Below, piece by piece: positions 35,062 to 42,033 of a DNA stretch of 64,000 bases (positions are counted from its first letter, which is position 1; the number at the start of each line of letters is the position of its first letter). The stretch covers positions 1-64,000 of the forward strand of contig LDXR01000001.1 of NCBI GenBank assembly GCA_001443495.1. Direction: 5' to 3'. The stretch comes from a candidate division NC10 bacterium CSP1-5 (GTDB taxonomy: Bacteria; Methylomirabilota; Methylomirabilia; Methylomirabilales; CSP1-5). The notes under the pieces were generated by a model, which was not told the DNA's origin, did no database searches, and saw only the letters and a program-made list of their open reading frames with translations. A program made the position numbers and the translations under genes.

Positions 35062-35080
35062 TTTGCACGAACTATGCCAA
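35062..35080 (-). promoter_or_regulatory. Candidate sigma-54 promoter for the TPR/zinc-ribbon gene
   Basis: On the minus strand TTGGCATAGTTCGTGCAAA keeps the essential GG-N10-GC spacing with TTGGCA at the -24 side and TGCA at the -12 side (consensus TGGCACG-N4-TTGCW). The start codon at 35028 lies about 25 bases beyond the expected start site. Confidence 0.45.
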
Positions 35081-35093
35081 GATGGCACGGGCG

Positions 35094-35121
35094 TTGACCC
35101 GTTACACCCCTCTGATATAAT
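35094..35121 (+). promoter_or_regulatory. Strong sigma-70 promoter for the CPBP protease gene
   Basis: TTGACC (35094-35099) and a perfect TATAAT (35116-35121) are separated by 16 bases. Upstream and overlapping, TGGCACGGGCGTTGAC (35083-35098) resembles a sigma-54 site except that the -12 GC is GA. The promoter is divergent from the one at 35062-35080. Confidence 0.65.
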
Positions 35122-35152
35122 GCGCCCCCATGAGGCCCAGGGAGGGACCGCT

Positions 35153-36061
35153 GTGCGATTTCCCGGTTGGCTCGCCTGCCTGTTGATGGGGGTCATCGGC
35201 CTGAGTGTGCTCACTGCTCCCCTCATCAAGGGAGCGGTCGAGTGGTTCCTGCAGGCCTTCCCCTCCTCAGCACTCTTCGGTTTTGACACCACGGGCGGCT
35301 CCTACGACTTTGGGCGAATCTACCGCCGTCTCCTTCTGCTGCTTACCCTGTTCTTGGGCGCCCTCGGACGGAAGTGGCTGGGGCCGATTTCCTTGAGAGG
35401 CATCGGGGCCGGGAGCCGTCCCGCGCGCCAGCTCGGAAGCGGCTTCATGCTCGGGTGCTTTTCCTTCGCCCTCTTCCTTGCAATCTTCATCCTGCTGGGC
35501 GAACGTTCGCTCGCGCCAGCCGTTCCGGCAGACTGGTCCTGGCGCGCCGGCCGCGCCCTCACCAGCGCCCTCGTCGTGGGAGTCGTGGAAGAAACGATTT
35601 TCCGTGGGTACCTGCTGGGGGGATTCCTGCGTGATGGGTCAAGGTTCGGTGCGGTGGTGTGGGGCAGTGCCCTTTTCTCCGCCGTTCACTTTCTCCGCGC
35701 CCCCGTCCCGGTCACCCCCGGCCTTCACCTGGGCGTGGGCCTCCAGGCCCTGGGGGCGCACTTCCGTCCGCTCGGGCGACCGGAGGTCTTCTTCCCCTTC
35801 ATCGGCCTGTTGCTGCTCGGTATGCTCCTTGCCTATGCCTATCTCTGGACCGATTCGCTCCCCTTCGCCATCGGGCTGCACGCCGGCTGGGTCTTTCTCG
35901 TGAAGACCGCCGGTCTCCTGCTGCGGGAACCGACGGGAATCGAGTGGTTGTATGGCGAGCAGGGAGTTCTGGCCGGAGCGGTAGGATGGACCCTCCTGCT
36001 GCTGATGATCCCCTTGCTCCGCCTCTGGATTGTCTGGACTTCGACAACGGCTCGCCGGTGA
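35153..36061 (+). CDS. CPBP family intramembrane metalloprotease
   Basis: The 302-residue polytopic membrane protein has the CPBP/Rce1-like motifs EETIFR (Glu146, Glu147, Arg151), FSAVHF with His179, and a later GLHAGWVF. Such proteins are glutamic-type intramembrane proteases found near bacteriocin, polysaccharide or secretion genes. Because the TATAAT lies at 35116-35121, the in-frame ATG at 35120 cannot be the start; the GTG at 35153 has GGGAGGG six bases upstream and is preferred. It is the only plus-strand gene between the cassette and the small ORF at 37932. Confidence 0.85.
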   Translation: MRFPGWLACLLMGVIGLSVLTAPLIKGAVEWFLQAFPSSALFGFDTTGGSYDFGRIYRRLLLLLTLFLGALGRKWLGPISLRGIGAGSRPARQLGSGFMLGCFSFALFLAIFILLGERSLAPAVPADWSWRAGRALTSALVVGVVEETIFRGYLLGGFLRDGSRFGAVVWGSALFSAVHFLRAPVPVTPGLHLGVGLQALGAHFRPLGRPEVFFPFIGLLLLGMLLAYAYLWTDSLPFAIGLHAGWVFLVKTAGLLLREPTGIEWLYGEQGVLAGAVGWTLLLLMIPLLRLWIVWTSTTARR

Positions 36062-36075
36062 CGGACTGTGACAAG

Positions 36076-36104
36076 GTGACTAGTGGTGAGTGGCCTAGTG
36101 GCCC
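36076..36104 (+). repeat. Heptamer array in the convergent spacer
   Basis: Units read GTGACTA, GTGGTGA, GTGGCCTA (8 bases) and GTGGCCC, between the convergent CPBP and SAM-hydrolase genes. They fit the GTGRYTR heptamers found at three other intergenic sites. Confidence 0.5.
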
Positions 36105-36126
36105 AAGACCTGACACCCGAGACCGC

Positions 36127-36933
36127 TCAGCCGCGCTTGTGCCGCCTTCCACCCTCCACCCGGACCGCCACCCCCCGCCCCGCCTTCAGGAGACGCGCTG
36201 CGCTCCGCTGGTTCGCGAAGATTTCCAGATAGCCGGCACTCCCGAGGATGGTTCCCGTCTCGCCTGGCTTGAGGCGGTCATAGCTCTGCTCCAGGCCATG
36301 CATCGTCCGGCCTTTGATCGAGACCGTGATCCCCCTCTCCGGGTGCAGGGCCGAGATCTCGCGGCCTGAGATGTTCGTAATGAGATTCCCAAACCGATCC
36401 ACATGGAGGATAGAGCCCACAAGGACCCGAGCACTTTTTTTCGTCGAGACCGGCAGGCGGAGGCGCACAGGGCGCCTCGTGGCCTGTCCAAAGCGATCAA
36501 TGCCGCTCCGACGCGACAGATGTCCTGCCACCGGAGCAAAGACGTCCCGCCCGTGAAAGGTCTGGCTCACCGGATGGAGAAGATACGCTTCCGCAGTGAT
36601 CTCCACGACCCGGCGGATCTCACCCGAGGCGAACAGATAGCTCAAGACCCCGTTGTCGGGCGCAACGTAGTACCCATGCCTGCCCTCGGCCACGAGACCC
36701 TTGCGCATGCCTCCCACGCCGGGGTCAACCACCACCAGATGAATGGTCCCCTTGGGAAAGTACCGGTATGAACATTTGAGGAGAAACGCCGCCTCGAGCA
36801 CATCCTGGGGTGAGACCCCGTGACACAGATCGACGATCTGCACCCGGGGGTTGATGCCCAGGATCACCCCCTTCATGATCCCGACGAAGGGATCGGCGTG
36901 TCCAAAATCGGTGAGCAGGGTGATGATCCTCAA
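36127..36933 (-). CDS. SAM hydroxide adenosyltransferase (DUF62 family)
   Basis: DUF62 proteins hydrolyse S-adenosylmethionine to adenosine and methionine and are related to fluorinases. The 268-residue protein has the family motifs TDFG at 8-11 with GHADPFVGIMKG, VDPGVGG, the APDNG loop, FHGRDVFAPVA, and the C-terminal beta-barrel with VDRFGNLITNI. The tail is strongly basic (GGRRHKRG). It overlaps the thioesterase gene by 4 bp. Its physiological purpose in bacteria is not established. Confidence 0.9.
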   Translation of the reverse strand: MRIITLLTDFGHADPFVGIMKGVILGINPRVQIVDLCHGVSPQDVLEAAFLLKCSYRYFPKGTIHLVVVDPGVGGMRKGLVAEGRHGYYVAPDNGVLSYLFASGEIRRVVEITAEAYLLHPVSQTFHGRDVFAPVAGHLSRRSGIDRFGQATRRPVRLRLPVSTKKSARVLVGSILHVDRFGNLITNISGREISALHPERGITVSIKGRTMHGLEQSYDRLKPGETGTILGSAGYLEIFANQRSAARLLKAGRGVAVRVEGGRRHKRG

Positions 36934-37328
36934 GATTCCACCTTCACCAGCACTCCCCGGGCTTCAGCCACGACCACACCCTCGGCCGTGGCTGCCTGAC
37001 TCTCCACCTCGACTGTTCTCCGCCCATCTCGGAGAATTCTCCCGGCAAAGTGAAGACGCTCGCCCACCCTGGCGGGCCGCCTGAGCCGGACCTCCAACTT
37101 GCCGGTCACGACCCTCACGCCGCGGAGCCAACACCCATTCACCATCACCTCGTCGAGGATGGTAGCGATGATGCCTCCGTGGACGATGTCCCGGAAGCCC
37201 TGGAACGCCGGTGTTGGGAGAAAGCTCGTGCGTACCTGCGTCTGGCCAACGAGCTCGAAGTCGAGATGGAGCCCGGCAGGATTCTTCTTCCCGCACACAA
37301 AACACATCTGATCATCCACGAGTTCCAT
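36930..37328 (-). CDS. PaaI-type hotdog-fold thioesterase
   Basis: The 132-residue protein has the hotdog thioesterase pattern with HGGIIATILDEVMVNG carrying the catalytic Asp/Glu region, preceded by CFVCGKKNPAGLHLDF, a cysteine pair typical of a subgroup of these enzymes. The likely reaction is hydrolysis of an acyl-CoA. The ATG at 37328 is chosen because the longer frame reaches into the tRNA gene. It overlaps the SAM hydrolase start by 4 bp. Confidence 0.85.
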   Translation of the reverse strand: MELVDDQMCFVCGKKNPAGLHLDFELVGQTQVRTSFLPTPAFQGFRDIVHGGIIATILDEVMVNGCWLRGVRVVTGKLEVRLRRPARVGERLHFAGRILRDGRRTVEVESQAATAEGVVVAEARGVLVKVES

Positions 37329-37496
37329 CGCCTCCCCCTGCCCTCTTGGGCAACCCCAGCCCCCACTTTGCGTCTTGTATTCGTCCAGCCCTGGCTGATA
37401 ACTGCACAGTCTCCATTGGGGGCGCCGGGCAGGAGGCACAGTGTTCCGCCAGCGAAGGCCCACTCCCCGAGCCCTTTGGGACAGCCAACTTTCCCG

Positions 37497-37525
37497 TTGA
37501 CTTTTTCCGCTCCCCTCTTTAGAGA
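37497..37525 (+). promoter_or_regulatory. Promoter for tRNA-Leu
   Basis: TTGACT (37497-37502) and TAGAGA (37520-37525) are 17 bases apart; transcription would start about 13 bases before the mature tRNA. Confidence 0.5.
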
Positions 37526-37544
37526 TAGGGAGATACCACGTGTT

Positions 37545-37631
37545 GCCGAAGTGGCGGAATTGGTAGACGCGCATGATTCAGGGTCATGTGGGCGTAAGCC
37601 TGTGGGGGTTCGAGTCCCCCCTTCGGCACCA
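37545..37631 (+). tRNA. tRNA-Leu (anticodon CAG)
   Basis: The 7-bp acceptor stem GCCGAAG/CTTCGGC closes a type II tRNA with D-arm, anticodon stem CATGA/TCATG and loop TTCAGGG (anticodon CAG), an extended variable arm (GGGC/GCCT around GTAA) and T-arm GGGGGTTCGAGTCCCCC. Discriminator A and an encoded CCA end are present. The long variable arm and A73 support leucine. Confidence 0.97.
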
Positions 37632-37702
37632 CTCTCGTCGCTTCAGCCGCCGCCAGTCCGCTTGATCTCACGCACCCCCCCGGTGCCCCCTCGGCGGCCG
37701 TT

Positions 37703-37719
37703 CTCGTGCCGTTCCAGCT
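37703..37719 (+). repeat. Dispersed repeat copy 4, left end of an inverted-repeat element
   Basis: CTCGTGCCGTTCCAGCT differs from the exact copies by a few bases. Together with the inverted copy at 37794-37810 (13 of 17 positions complementary) it bounds a 108-bp element between tRNA-Leu and the small ORF. Confidence 0.55.
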
Positions 37720-37793
37720 TACTGAGCTGAATCTGAACAGCCTGCCTTGCTAGAACGGCTGCGCATGTCGGCGGCAAAGAGCTGGAAATACAT

Positions 37794-37810
37794 AGTTGGA
37801 ACGGTACTAA
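37794..37810 (-). repeat. Dispersed repeat copy 5, right end of an inverted-repeat element
   Basis: On the minus strand this reads TTAGTACCGTTCCAACT, inverted relative to copy 4. No flanking target duplication is obvious and the 74 bases between the ends encode nothing recognisable. Confidence 0.55.
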
Positions 37811-37879
37811 CCCATCCCTCCCCTGAATTCAAGTGCCTTGCACTCCTTTCCCCAAGCCAGGGGTGGCTTCGATCCCTTC

Positions 37880-37896
37880 TTGGCACATACCCTGCA
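37880..37896 (+). promoter_or_regulatory. Candidate sigma-54 promoter for the 86-residue ORF
   Basis: TTGGCACATACCCTGCA has an exact TTGGCAC -24 half, correct GG-N10-GC spacing (82-83 and 94-95 of 378xx) and TGCA at the -12 half. Expected start of transcription is near 37907, followed by AAGGAGG at 37917-37923 and ATG at 37932. Confidence 0.6.
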
Positions 37897-37931
37897 GTGT
37901 CTCTCAGTGTCACCACAAGGAGGGTCGGGCG

Positions 37932-38192
37932 ATGGACCTCGATTTCCCAGGCGAAACCTCAGGAGTCAGCCCTTATTTCGCGCCCGGGTTTGCCCTCGGG
38001 TATGCCGCAGCACTGGCCCATCTCCGGGGACCAGAAGAGGCGGAGGGTGTCGTCCGATTCTTCGCGGCCCACGACTTCTCTGACACCTTTGCATACGGCA
38101 TCTCCCCCGACCACTCGTACCCCTGGACTCGGGCAATCATCTTCGGACGCGACCCACGGACCCAAGCCTGGAGAGCCTCCTGGAGTAATTGA
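37932..38192 (+). CDS. Small hypothetical protein, 86 residues
   Basis: I do not recognise this protein. It begins MDLDFPGETSGVSPYFAPG, has a short alanine-rich helix (FALGYAAALAHLRGPEEAEG), a phenylalanine-rich stretch, and ends with HSYPWTRAIIFGRDP and a Trp-rich tail. No signal peptide or membrane segment is evident. Support comes from its control region: a near-consensus sigma-54 promoter, then a perfect AAGGAGG eight bases before the ATG. An overlapping minus-strand frame of similar length lacks such signals. It could also be the remnant of a larger gene in this gene-poor region beside tRNA-Leu. Confidence 0.45.
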   Translation: MDLDFPGETSGVSPYFAPGFALGYAAALAHLRGPEEAEGVVRFFAAHDFSDTFAYGISPDHSYPWTRAIIFGRDPRTQAWRASWSN

Positions 38193-38305
38193 TTTTCTCG
38201 CCCTATCGCCCGGTCAACTCGTTCCCCCAAGACCCTCGCAATCTCGTCGCGCGGTGAGAGTATCGGTCGGTCATTTCGATGACCGCCGCTTCCCACCGTG
38301 CTCCC
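38193..38305. other. Short non-coding gap
   Basis: The bases between the small ORF and the end of the convergent site-2 protease gene show no clear terminator or repeat. The stretch 37632-37702 after the tRNA also holds no feature I can support. Confidence 0.4.
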
Positions 38306-39385
38306 TTAAAACTCCGGGGACATAAAGGGAGAAGGGGTGATCAGACAGAGGAGGAGGATCAGGGCGCCGAGGGCCAAGAGGCGCCGCGTGGGGTCGAGGG
38401 GGGTCACGTCGTTCATGGGCTGGGGATGCTTGAAACCAAGCATGAACCCCAGGAAGGCCCAGAAGAGCCAGCCGAGCCAGAAGGTCAGCCCGAGAAGGGC
38501 CAACACAACGGCGGTGACGAATGCCAGCTTTTCCGACTGCCGGCCCACCAGGGCATACGCAATATGCCCCCCGTCGAGCTGTCCGAGGGGGAGGAGGTTC
38601 AGTGCGGTGACAAAGAGGCCGATCCACCCGGCGAAGGCCACCGGGTGCAGCAAGACATCCATCCCCTCCGGGATTGTCCCCAAGACCATCTGCTGCACTA
38701 ACATAAATAGGAGGGGTGATCCCAGCGAGATACCCATCCTCCCCCCGCTGGGAACGATCTCGGAGAGGCGGAGCCCGATCATCAAGACGGGTATAGCGAG
38801 AGCAAGGCCGGCCAATGGGCCCGCGATCCCGATATCGAACAGGCTGCGCCGGTCAATGACCGGAGATTTCATCTTGATGAAGGCCCCGAAGGTGCCGAGA
38901 CCGACGGGCGCGGGAATGAAATACGGAAGAGTCACCTGGACGCCGTACCGCCTTGCCGTCAAATAGTGGCCCATCTCGTGAACGCCCAGGATCGAGAGGA
39001 GGCTTACGGAAAACGGCAGGCCCACCAGGAGACTGGTCGGATCACTGAAAGGATCAGCCCCCTGCCCCAGGGCGCCGACGAAAAGGGTGGTGAAGATGGT
39101 GATGACGAAGAGGAGGATCTGGGGCCAGGGCTTCTCGGTCACTCCACGCTGTACCCCTGCAGGCATGGGGAGGATGAGGATCTCGCGTGGGCTGGAGAGG
39201 AGCGGGAGAAATCCGACCGGCTCGAGTCGCTGCCGCAGGATCGTCAGGGCGGTTTCAGGTTGGGCCAGCAGATTGCCCCGAAACCGAACGGCCGCACCCT
39301 GGACCTGCCACTCTTCGACCTCGAAGACGCCAAAGAGTTGCCGGCCGAGAAAATACCCGATGCCTTCCGATTCCCGCTCGTGCAT
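38306..39385 (-). CDS. Site-2 protease family (M50) intramembrane zinc metalloprotease
   Basis: The 359-residue polytopic protein has the zinc-binding HEMGH at 136-140 in a transmembrane helix and the second motif NLLPLGQLDGGH with the third ligand Asp. The N-terminal soluble part of about 85 residues and the domain order resemble EGY/Rip-like members rather than RseP with PDZ domains. Substrates are unknown. The ATG at 39385 has AAGGCGGGCGG upstream. Confidence 0.9.
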   Translation of the reverse strand: MHERESEGIGYFLGRQLFGVFEVEEWQVQGAAVRFRGNLLAQPETALTILRQRLEPVGFLPLLSSPREILILPMPAGVQRGVTEKPWPQILLFVITIFTTLFVGALGQGADPFSDPTSLLVGLPFSVSLLSILGVHEMGHYLTARRYGVQVTLPYFIPAPVGLGTFGAFIKMKSPVIDRRSLFDIGIAGPLAGLALAIPVLMIGLRLSEIVPSGGRMGISLGSPLLFMLVQQMVLGTIPEGMDVLLHPVAFAGWIGLFVTALNLLPLGQLDGGHIAYALVGRQSEKLAFVTAVVLALLGLTFWLGWLFWAFLGFMLGFKHPQPMNDVTPLDPTRRLLALGALILLLCLITPSPFMSPEF

Positions 39386-39422
39386 AATCCGCCCGCCTTA
39401 TACCACTGCCTGAGCGGCTGAG

Positions 39423-41801
39423 TCAAAGTCTTTCCCGGCTGCTCGGGGTGAGCTCCAAGACCTCGAAGACGGATGCCGCCTCCGGCATCATGGGGTGGTA
39501 CCTTCCGTGCCGCCAGTCGGGTAGCTGATCGGCGTAATGGCGAGAGAGAGGATCCCCCGAGCTTCCACCCGGAATAACCCAGAGGGACTGGTCGGGGCTT
39601 CCGAGGTCCACGATCTGTCGGTAGGCGGGTCCCACACCGGGCTCAAAGGGATGGGAAAGGAGATAGGCGGCCACATTGACCGTCATCCCATCCCCCGGAT
39701 GAGGAAAGGGGCCGCGGTTGAATCGCAAAATCCGGTTCAGGAGGCGACTTCTCCAATCTCGACCGGCGCCCAGCGGGTGTCGCAGGGTCAAGGCATGAAG
39801 GGCACCCCAGGCCCATCGCTCTTCAGCTCCGAGCTCCCCCTCGAGAAACGCCACCGCCTCCTCGAGCGCCCGCCCCACGACAACCGCCCGCCCTCCGGGC
39901 ATCCACTCAGGACCACCCTCCTCCAGGATCCGAGCCACGGGATTGACCGGCAGATGCAGCAGCGAGAAGTAGCCCCGATAGAGCTCTGGAGCGACCTGGT
40001 TGAGCCGATCGGCGAAGACCAAGAAGCGCAGGCGCTCGTAAAAGACTTGGTAGAGTGCCGCCTCTCCACTCTCCGCCGCCATTCGACAATCCCACTGCAG
40101 GAGTCGATCCGCACCCTGTCTCGCCTTGCCCGTGAGCTCCCCGGCCACCGGGGCAAGTACCTGTCTGACCACCGCCCTGGCCTGGAGTGACACCACATCC
40201 CCTTGGATCGCCGCCATGTCCGCCACGTCGAGCCCCCCCCGCTCGAGCAGCTCGATGATCCGTCGGGCCCGATATCCGGGCTCCCACAGATACGTCAGTT
40301 GATGCGGATACGTCTCATCCACGATCCGGTGATTGGCGGTCGCGATCAGGCCGGAGGGGGGGTTGATCAGGGAGGGAAGTTCGTCGAAAGGGATGTCCCC
40401 CTGCCACTCTGAGGCCCCGGAGGACCCGTCGACGGGAAAGGGGCCGTCTCCCTTTCGGCGCCTCGGAAAACGCCCGGCACAGAAGTAGGCGTAGTTTCCC
40501 CTCTGGTCGGCATAGAGAAAATTCTGGGCGGGCAGGGCGAAGTCCCGGAGCGCGTCCCGAAACTCCTCCAGGTCTTTCGCCCGGGAGATTTTGAGCACGG
40601 CATCCATGTCTCGCGAGGGCTCGAGCCCCGTCCAGCGGAGGGAGAGCGGCGTATCGAGCGGGAGGATATCGCTGAGCAGGGGGCAGTCGGCACCGCCATG
40701 CGGGATGTACCGTATGGCGATGCGGCGCGCCGGACCGTTACGCACCCGGATTTCCTCCACCTCCGCCTTCAGGCGGCGCCACTCCCCCTGGAAAGCGTAC
40801 AAGTGCGGATCTGACGGGTGAAGGGTCTCCCGGTATACGTCGGCATCGTCGGGCATGGCCGAGGTGACGCCCCAGGCTACCTTCGCATTCGCCCCGATGA
40901 TGATGGTTGGAATGCCGGGAACAGTTGCTCCCCCCACATGGTATCCCGCCCCTCTGAGGGAAACCTGGCAGAAGAGGCAGGGCAGGCCCATCGGCAGGTG
41001 CGGATCATTACAGAGCAGGGGATGGCCGCTCTGTGTCCGGCCGGGCCCGACCACCCAACTGTTGCTGCCGCCGATACCGCCACCCAAAAAGCCTTCCCCC
41101 GCCACGATTACCGGCTCCCCCTCCGGGGTCATCGGCAAGAGGGGAAAGAGATCCGGTCGTGTGGCGAACGCCCCCAGCACGAGCTCCGCCCTGGCAGCGA
41201 AACACAGCATCCAAGCGATGAAACGGCCCACCGCCAGACTGTCTTGGGGTCTCCAGGGCTCGGGTTCGTACCCGAGCAGATAAAACTCCGGAGGAAGGCA
41301 TCGTGCTTCCTGCATCAAGGCCACGACGGCGTTGACACCAGCGGCATACCGCTCGAGGACCGAGCGTGCCTCGGGAGAAATGATCCCGTAAGACGCGTGC
41401 GCCACGCGAACAAAGCCCAAGGCGCGGTGCAGGGAGTCCAGCTGAACGACGGAAGCAGGCTGGAGGCGAGCGCCGGGTCTCACGCCAAGCGGCCGATCCC
41501 CCAGGATCTCCGCGAGCTGGCCTCGAGCCAGCCGTCGATAAAGATCCATCTGCCACAGCCGGTCCTGGGCCATGGCGTAACCAAAGCCGAAAAAGAGGTC
41601 GGAGGCGGCCCGGGCGTGGATGGTGGGGATCCCGAGGCGGTCGCGCGAGATCGCGACGGGCCCGTCGAGACCGACGACCGTCTGTCGCCCGCTCCGCTGC
41701 AAGGTCAGGCGGGATGGCAGAGGTGGGAAGAGGGGCGTGAGGAGACGTGCGGCAAGGAGGGTCAGGAGGCGAAGAGTCCGATCGATTGGCGTGATCGCCA
41801 T
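39423..41801 (-). CDS. Penicillin acylase family N-terminal-nucleophile hydrolase
   Basis: The 792-residue precursor would self-cleave into alpha and beta subunits before Ser246 in GGGIGGSNSWVVGPG, the catalytic N-terminal serine motif. The preceding alpha chain has the usual GIPTIHARAASDLFFGFGYAMAQDRLWQMDLYRR start, and the beta chain has ANHRIVDETYPH and a C-terminal HPFEPGVGPAYRQIVDLG. Family members hydrolyse amides such as acyl-homoserine lactones or penicillins. An N-terminal hydrophobic stretch (LLTLLAARLLTPLFPPL) may direct export or anchoring. Confidence 0.92.
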   Translation of the reverse strand: MAITPIDRTLRLLTLLAARLLTPLFPPLPSRLTLQRSGRQTVVGLDGPVAISRDRLGIPTIHARAASDLFFGFGYAMAQDRLWQMDLYRRLARGQLAEILGDRPLGVRPGARLQPASVVQLDSLHRALGFVRVAHASYGIISPEARSVLERYAAGVNAVVALMQEARCLPPEFYLLGYEPEPWRPQDSLAVGRFIAWMLCFAARAELVLGAFATRPDLFPLLPMTPEGEPVIVAGEGFLGGGIGGSNSWVVGPGRTQSGHPLLCNDPHLPMGLPCLFCQVSLRGAGYHVGGATVPGIPTIIIGANAKVAWGVTSAMPDDADVYRETLHPSDPHLYAFQGEWRRLKAEVEEIRVRNGPARRIAIRYIPHGGADCPLLSDILPLDTPLSLRWTGLEPSRDMDAVLKISRAKDLEEFRDALRDFALPAQNFLYADQRGNYAYFCAGRFPRRRKGDGPFPVDGSSGASEWQGDIPFDELPSLINPPSGLIATANHRIVDETYPHQLTYLWEPGYRARRIIELLERGGLDVADMAAIQGDVVSLQARAVVRQVLAPVAGELTGKARQGADRLLQWDCRMAAESGEAALYQVFYERLRFLVFADRLNQVAPELYRGYFSLLHLPVNPVARILEEGGPEWMPGGRAVVVGRALEEAVAFLEGELGAEERWAWGALHALTLRHPLGAGRDWRSRLLNRILRFNRGPFPHPGDGMTVNVAAYLLSHPFEPGVGPAYRQIVDLGSPDQSLWVIPGGSSGDPLSRHYADQLPDWRHGRYHPMMPEAASVFEVLELTPSSRERL

Positions 41802-41810
41802 CGGCCCGGT

Positions 41811-41826
41811 CTAGTGCCGTTCCAAC
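41811..41826 (+). repeat. Dispersed repeat copy 6 (CTAGTGCCGTTCCAAC)
   Basis: An exact copy on the plus strand, ten bases upstream of the penicillin acylase start codon and facing away from that gene. Confidence 0.7.
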
Positions 41827-41932
41827 GTGCTGTGCCTATTACCCAACAGGAATCCAGCGAGTCGTCTCTTCAAGAATCTCCTTCCTTTACCGGTCTTGAG
41901 GAAGCGCTTGCGACATGGGGGACTGCCTCAGA

Positions 41933-42004
41933 GCAATAGAACATTGGACCGCAATGGAGCATTTCCCCCAAAATCACTCTATTGTTCCACTGCTCCATTG
42001 CTCC
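41933..42004. repeat. Inverted array of degenerate octamers
   Basis: Right arm units in strict 8-base phase read ATTGTTCC, ACTGCTCC, ATTGCTCC (41981-42004); the left arm has units such as AATAGAAC, ATTGGACC and AATGGAGC in the opposite sense. The centre forms a perfect 11-bp stem, GCAATGGAGCA (41951-41961) with TGCTCCATTGC (41991-42001). It lies between tonB and the acylase gene, next to the tonB terminator hairpin. Confidence 0.6.
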
Positions 42005-42033
42005 AAAGCAAACGCACTCTGTGCGTTTGCTTT
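42005..42033 (-). terminator. Perfect 13-bp hairpin at the end of tonB
   Basis: AAAGCAAACGCAC (42005-42017) and GTGCGTTTGCTTT (42021-42033) pair completely around a three-base loop. The TAA stop of tonB (42032-42034) forms the base of the stem. Flanking A and T bases give a short U-tract on either strand, so it may work as a bidirectional terminator. Confidence 0.65.

Noticed and set aside
35083-35098. Second sigma-54 promoter (TGGCACG-N4-TTGAC) for the CPBP gene.
   Set aside because: The essential GC at the -12 element is GA, and the word overlaps a good sigma-70 -35 box, so I do not list it as a separate promoter.
35063-35152. Upstream start codons for the CPBP protease.
   Set aside because: They lie upstream of or inside the TATAAT box, so they would not be in the transcript; the GTG at 35153 has a Shine-Dalgarno.
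37973-38296. A 107-codon minus-strand frame overlapping the small ORF at 37932-38192.
   Set aside because: It lacks a good ribosome binding site or promoter, whereas the plus-strand frame has both. I cannot exclude that neither is coding.
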